Shown one piece after another: positions 5,492 through 7,190 of a stretch of 7,190 bases of DNA. Position 1 is the stretch's first letter; every line of letters starts with the position of its first letter. The translations under genes were made by a program, and so were the position numbers. This stretch comes from an uncultured Selenomonadaceae bacterium. GTDB taxonomy: Bacteria > Bacillota > Negativicutes > Selenomonadales > Selenomonadaceae. The notes below the pieces were generated by a model. It was not told the DNA's origin. It ran no database searches and worked only from the letters and a program-made list of their open reading frames with translations. The stretch lies in contig CAJOKY010000115.1 of the NCBI GenBank assembly GCA_905235425.1, forward strand, positions 1 through 7,190, given 5' to 3'.

Positions 5492-6805
5492 GTGAACAAA
5501 TGGAATAACGCCGATACAACTTTGTTATGTGCCGCGCTGTGCTTTTTGGTTGCGGTCGGCTTTAAAATTATCTATCCCGAATCAATTTTGGCAGAAGGAT
5601 TTTTATTCGTGACAGAAGCGGCAATGGTCGGCGGAATTGCTGACTGGTTCGCCGTAACCGCGCTTTTCAAAAAGCCATTGGGCTTTCCTTTCCATACGGC
5701 GATACTGCCGCACAGAAGGGCTGAATTTGTAAGCGCGTCTACGCAAATGGTGCAGAAAGAATTTTTCTCACGCCGCACGATTTTTAAAAAGGTCGGCAAT
5801 TTGCAACTGTTGCCGCTACTCACGAATTACCTTGAAAAAGACGAGACACGAAAATTTTTGTTGAAAACTGTCTTTGACGTGATAAAGGAAAAATTTTCCG
5901 CCATAGACAAAGAGTCTCTCGCTAAGACGCTGGCAAATAAACTGCGAAAAGAATTTTGCAACATACCGGCATCAAAACTGGTTGACGAACTTTTTGCATG
6001 GGTGCGAAACAGTGAAAAAGATACCGAAATATTTTTGGGCTTGATAAAATCTTTTCGTACGCAGGCGGCGAAGTATGAAACGCGCCAAAAACTTCAAAAG
6101 ATATTGGAAGAGTACGCCGAAGAGCTTATGAAATCTGCAGGCGCATTTTCAATTTTAATGGCGGGGCTTGCAAAAGCATTAAACTTCGTCAACTTTGAAG
6201 AGGCGGCGGAAATTATGCAGACGCAACTTTTAAAACTGTTGGACGAACTTTTAACCGATTCGCCTCTACAACGTCAAACGCTGAATGAATGCCGCGTAAA
6301 AATTGCAGAGCTTGCCGAGTCACCGGAAATTAGAGATTTAGCCGGTTATCTGCAGGTAGATTTGGCGTCGGAAATGCCGCTTGAAACGGCGCTTGAAAAT
6401 GCGATGAAAAATCTCGAACATCAATTAACTTCCGTGACGCTTGAAGAGGCGCCGCCGGTTGACGAAAAAGCGCTTGTACCCTTGCAACGTAACTTAGGAC
6501 TGCTGACGGTGCAAATTTTGAACGACGAATATTTAAGGCTGATAAATATTTTAAAAGGCGACAACGCGGTTAAAGACGCGGTAAATGACTTTATGCACGG
6601 CTTGACTGCGCGGACGGCGCTTTATGCACAACCGCTGGTTGGTACGATAGCACAAACGGCGTTGGCAAAGTTGACGGAAGAGCAGCTTAACAATTTGGTT
6701 TACGATAAGGCGGAGCAAGATTTTGTATGGATACGAATGAACGGTTCCATAGTCGGCTCGGTTATCGGCATTGTGCTTTTCATACTGTTGCAAATTGTTT
6801 CGTAA
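5492..6805 (+). CDS. DUF445-family membrane protein
   Basis: This 437-residue protein starts at GTG, 6 bases after AAGGAGGT (5478-5485). It carries the DUF445 signature near its N-terminus: an opening hydrophobic helix (about 10-28), EGFLFVTEAAMVGGIADWFAVTALFKKP split over 35-62 with GGIADWFAVTALF as the core, then GFPFHTAILPHRR (64-76). The long middle part (about 85-410) is charged, largely helical and without membrane segments. A second hydrophobic helix (about 417-436, GSVIGIVLFILLQIV) closes the protein, so both ends are probably anchored in the membrane with the helical middle on one side. Members are widespread in bacteria (E. coli YjiN is one relative); their function is unknown, with cell-envelope roles only suspected. 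It sits 96 bases after the Ca2+ pump across the repeat arrays, and 23 bases before brnT. Confidence 0.9.
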   Translation: MNKWNNADTTLLCAALCFLVAVGFKIIYPESILAEGFLFVTEAAMVGGIADWFAVTALFKKPLGFPFHTAILPHRRAEFVSASTQMVQKEFFSRRTIFKKVGNLQLLPLLTNYLEKDETRKFLLKTVFDVIKEKFSAIDKESLAKTLANKLRKEFCNIPASKLVDELFAWVRNSEKDTEIFLGLIKSFRTQAAKYETRQKLQKILEEYAEELMKSAGAFSILMAGLAKALNFVNFEEAAEIMQTQLLKLLDELLTDSPLQRQTLNECRVKIAELAESPEIRDLAGYLQVDLASEMPLETALENAMKNLEHQLTSVTLEEAPPVDEKALVPLQRNLGLLTVQILNDEYLRLINILKGDNAVKDAVNDFMHGLTARTALYAQPLVGTIAQTALAKLTEEQLNNLVYDKAEQDFVWIRMNGSIVGSVIGIVLFILLQIVS

Positions 6806-6828
6806 TAAATATTTTGAGGAGGGATTTA

Positions 6829-7110
6829 ATGGGCGAAATTGAAGTTGGAGAATATCTTGTTGAATGGGACGACCAAAAAAATCAAATTAATAAGAAAAAA
6901 CACGGCATTTTTTTTGAAGATGCGGCGCGTATTTTTCTTGACGATAACAGAATTGAGTATTATGACGAATTTCACAGCGAGTTTGAAGACAGGATTCGGG
7001 TTATCGGAAGAGTAGATGAATTTCTATTCGTAATTTATACTGAACGAGGAGAAAAATGTCGGTTGATTTCTGCGCGATATGCAAATACGAAGGAGGGTTG
7101 CAACAGCTAA
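6829..7110 (+). CDS. brnT: BrnT-family type II toxin (ribonuclease)
   Basis: This 93-residue protein begins at an ATG 5 bases after GAGGAGGG (6816-6823). It matches BrnT: EWDDQKNQINKKKHGIFFEDAARIFLDD (the W-D-x-x-K...N..KHGI.F.dA..iF.D signature), a central E-D-R-I-R-V-I-G-R, and the C-terminal C-R-L-I-S-A-R-Y-A. BrnT toxins are RelE-fold RNases that stop translation and are neutralised by BrnA, a DNA-binding antitoxin normally encoded directly downstream and often overlapping. Here 40 or more non-coding bases follow and no BrnA sequence is visible before the window ends. The tail after ISARYA is short (NTKEGCNS) and lacks the usual E-R-x-x-Y ending, so the C-terminus may be altered. A start upstream within the DUF445 gene would give residues unlike BrnT and is rejected. 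Confidence 0.85.
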   Translation: MGEIEVGEYLVEWDDQKNQINKKKHGIFFEDAARIFLDDNRIEYYDEFHSEFEDRIRVIGRVDEFLFVIYTERGEKCRLISARYANTKEGCNS

Positions 7111-7150
7111 GAAATACGTATAACAAGTTATAAAATAATTAAAAAAATAT

Positions 7151-7160
7151 AAGGAGGTGA
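7151..7160 (+). promoter_or_regulatory. Strong ribosome binding site for a gene leaving the window
   Basis: AAGGAGGTGA is a near-full match to the anti-Shine-Dalgarno complement. No ATG, GTG or TTG lies at a normal distance downstream. CTG at 7170 is the best placed candidate; GTG at 7157 lies inside the site itself. Confidence 0.65.
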
Positions 7161-7169
7161 ACACCGTTA

Positions 7170-7190
7170 CTGAAAAACTTTTATGTTGCT
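7170..7190 (+). CDS. Possible start of a further gene (partial)
   Basis: From CTG at 7170 the frame reads (M)KNFYVA to the window edge, a natural-looking N-terminus, 9 bases after the end of the strong ribosome binding site at 7151-7160. The alternative frame from GTG at 7157 (MNTVTEKLLCC) is also open but has no space for a ribosome binding site. Only seven codons are visible, so neither the product nor the start can be settled. BrnA would be expected here if the toxin pair is complete. Confidence 0.3.

Noticed and set aside
6727..6828. Upstream extension of BrnT inside the DUF445 gene
   Set aside because: The extra residues encode an out-of-frame reading of the conserved DUF445 tail helix; ATG 6829 has a strong ribosome binding site and fits BrnT length.
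7119..7132. Terminator after brnT
   Set aside because: The TATAAC/GTTATA palindrome has only a two-base loop, is pure AT-rich and is not followed by a T run.

Overview
The window is gene-dense, with every recognisable gene on the + strand. Base composition is moderately AT-rich, ribosome binding sites (AAGGAG/GGAGG type) are strong, and TTG, GTG and probably CTG start codons are used alongside ATG. This suggests a Firmicute (Bacillota). A diderm Negativicutes (Selenomonas-like) host is my best guess, from style and gene content only; no rRNA or marker gene is present to prove it.

Layout: (1) 1-174 is the 3' end of a MutS-family ATPase gene. (2) 175-420 is non-coding, with two adjacent palindromes and a candidate promoter. 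(3) 421-1002 and 1122-1721 are two TerD-family calcium-binding stress proteins, separated by a 19-bp tandem duplication and a terminator-like hairpin. (4) 1750-2697 encodes an exported MTA/SAH-nucleosidase-like protein, best read from a CTG start. It has Asn where the catalytic Asp of MtnN should be. (5) 2726-5395 is a PMCA-type (IIB) P-type Ca2+ ATPase with a TTG start. (6) 5381-5479 holds two abutting heptanucleotide repeat arrays; they supply the stop codon of the ATPase gene and lead directly into the ribosome binding site of the next gene. (7) 5492-6805 is a DUF445 membrane protein. (8) 6829-7110 is a BrnT-family toxin. (9) 7151-7190 is the ribosome binding site and possible start of another gene that runs off the window.

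From the second TerD gene to brnT the gaps are 28, 28, 96 and 23 bases, consistent with one transcript, although nothing proves co-transcription. The shared theme of the first part is calcium: two TerD proteins with intact acidic Ca2+-binding loops lie upstream of a Ca2+ efflux pump, with an exported nucleoside-cleaving-type enzyme between them. A calcium or envelope-stress module is a reasonable inference but is not shown by the sequence. The most unusual points are the D-to-N change in the nucleosidase, the CTG start(s), the heptamer arrays with G-quadruplex potential, and the reuse of the same heptamers, inverted, as the hairpin between the two TerD genes.
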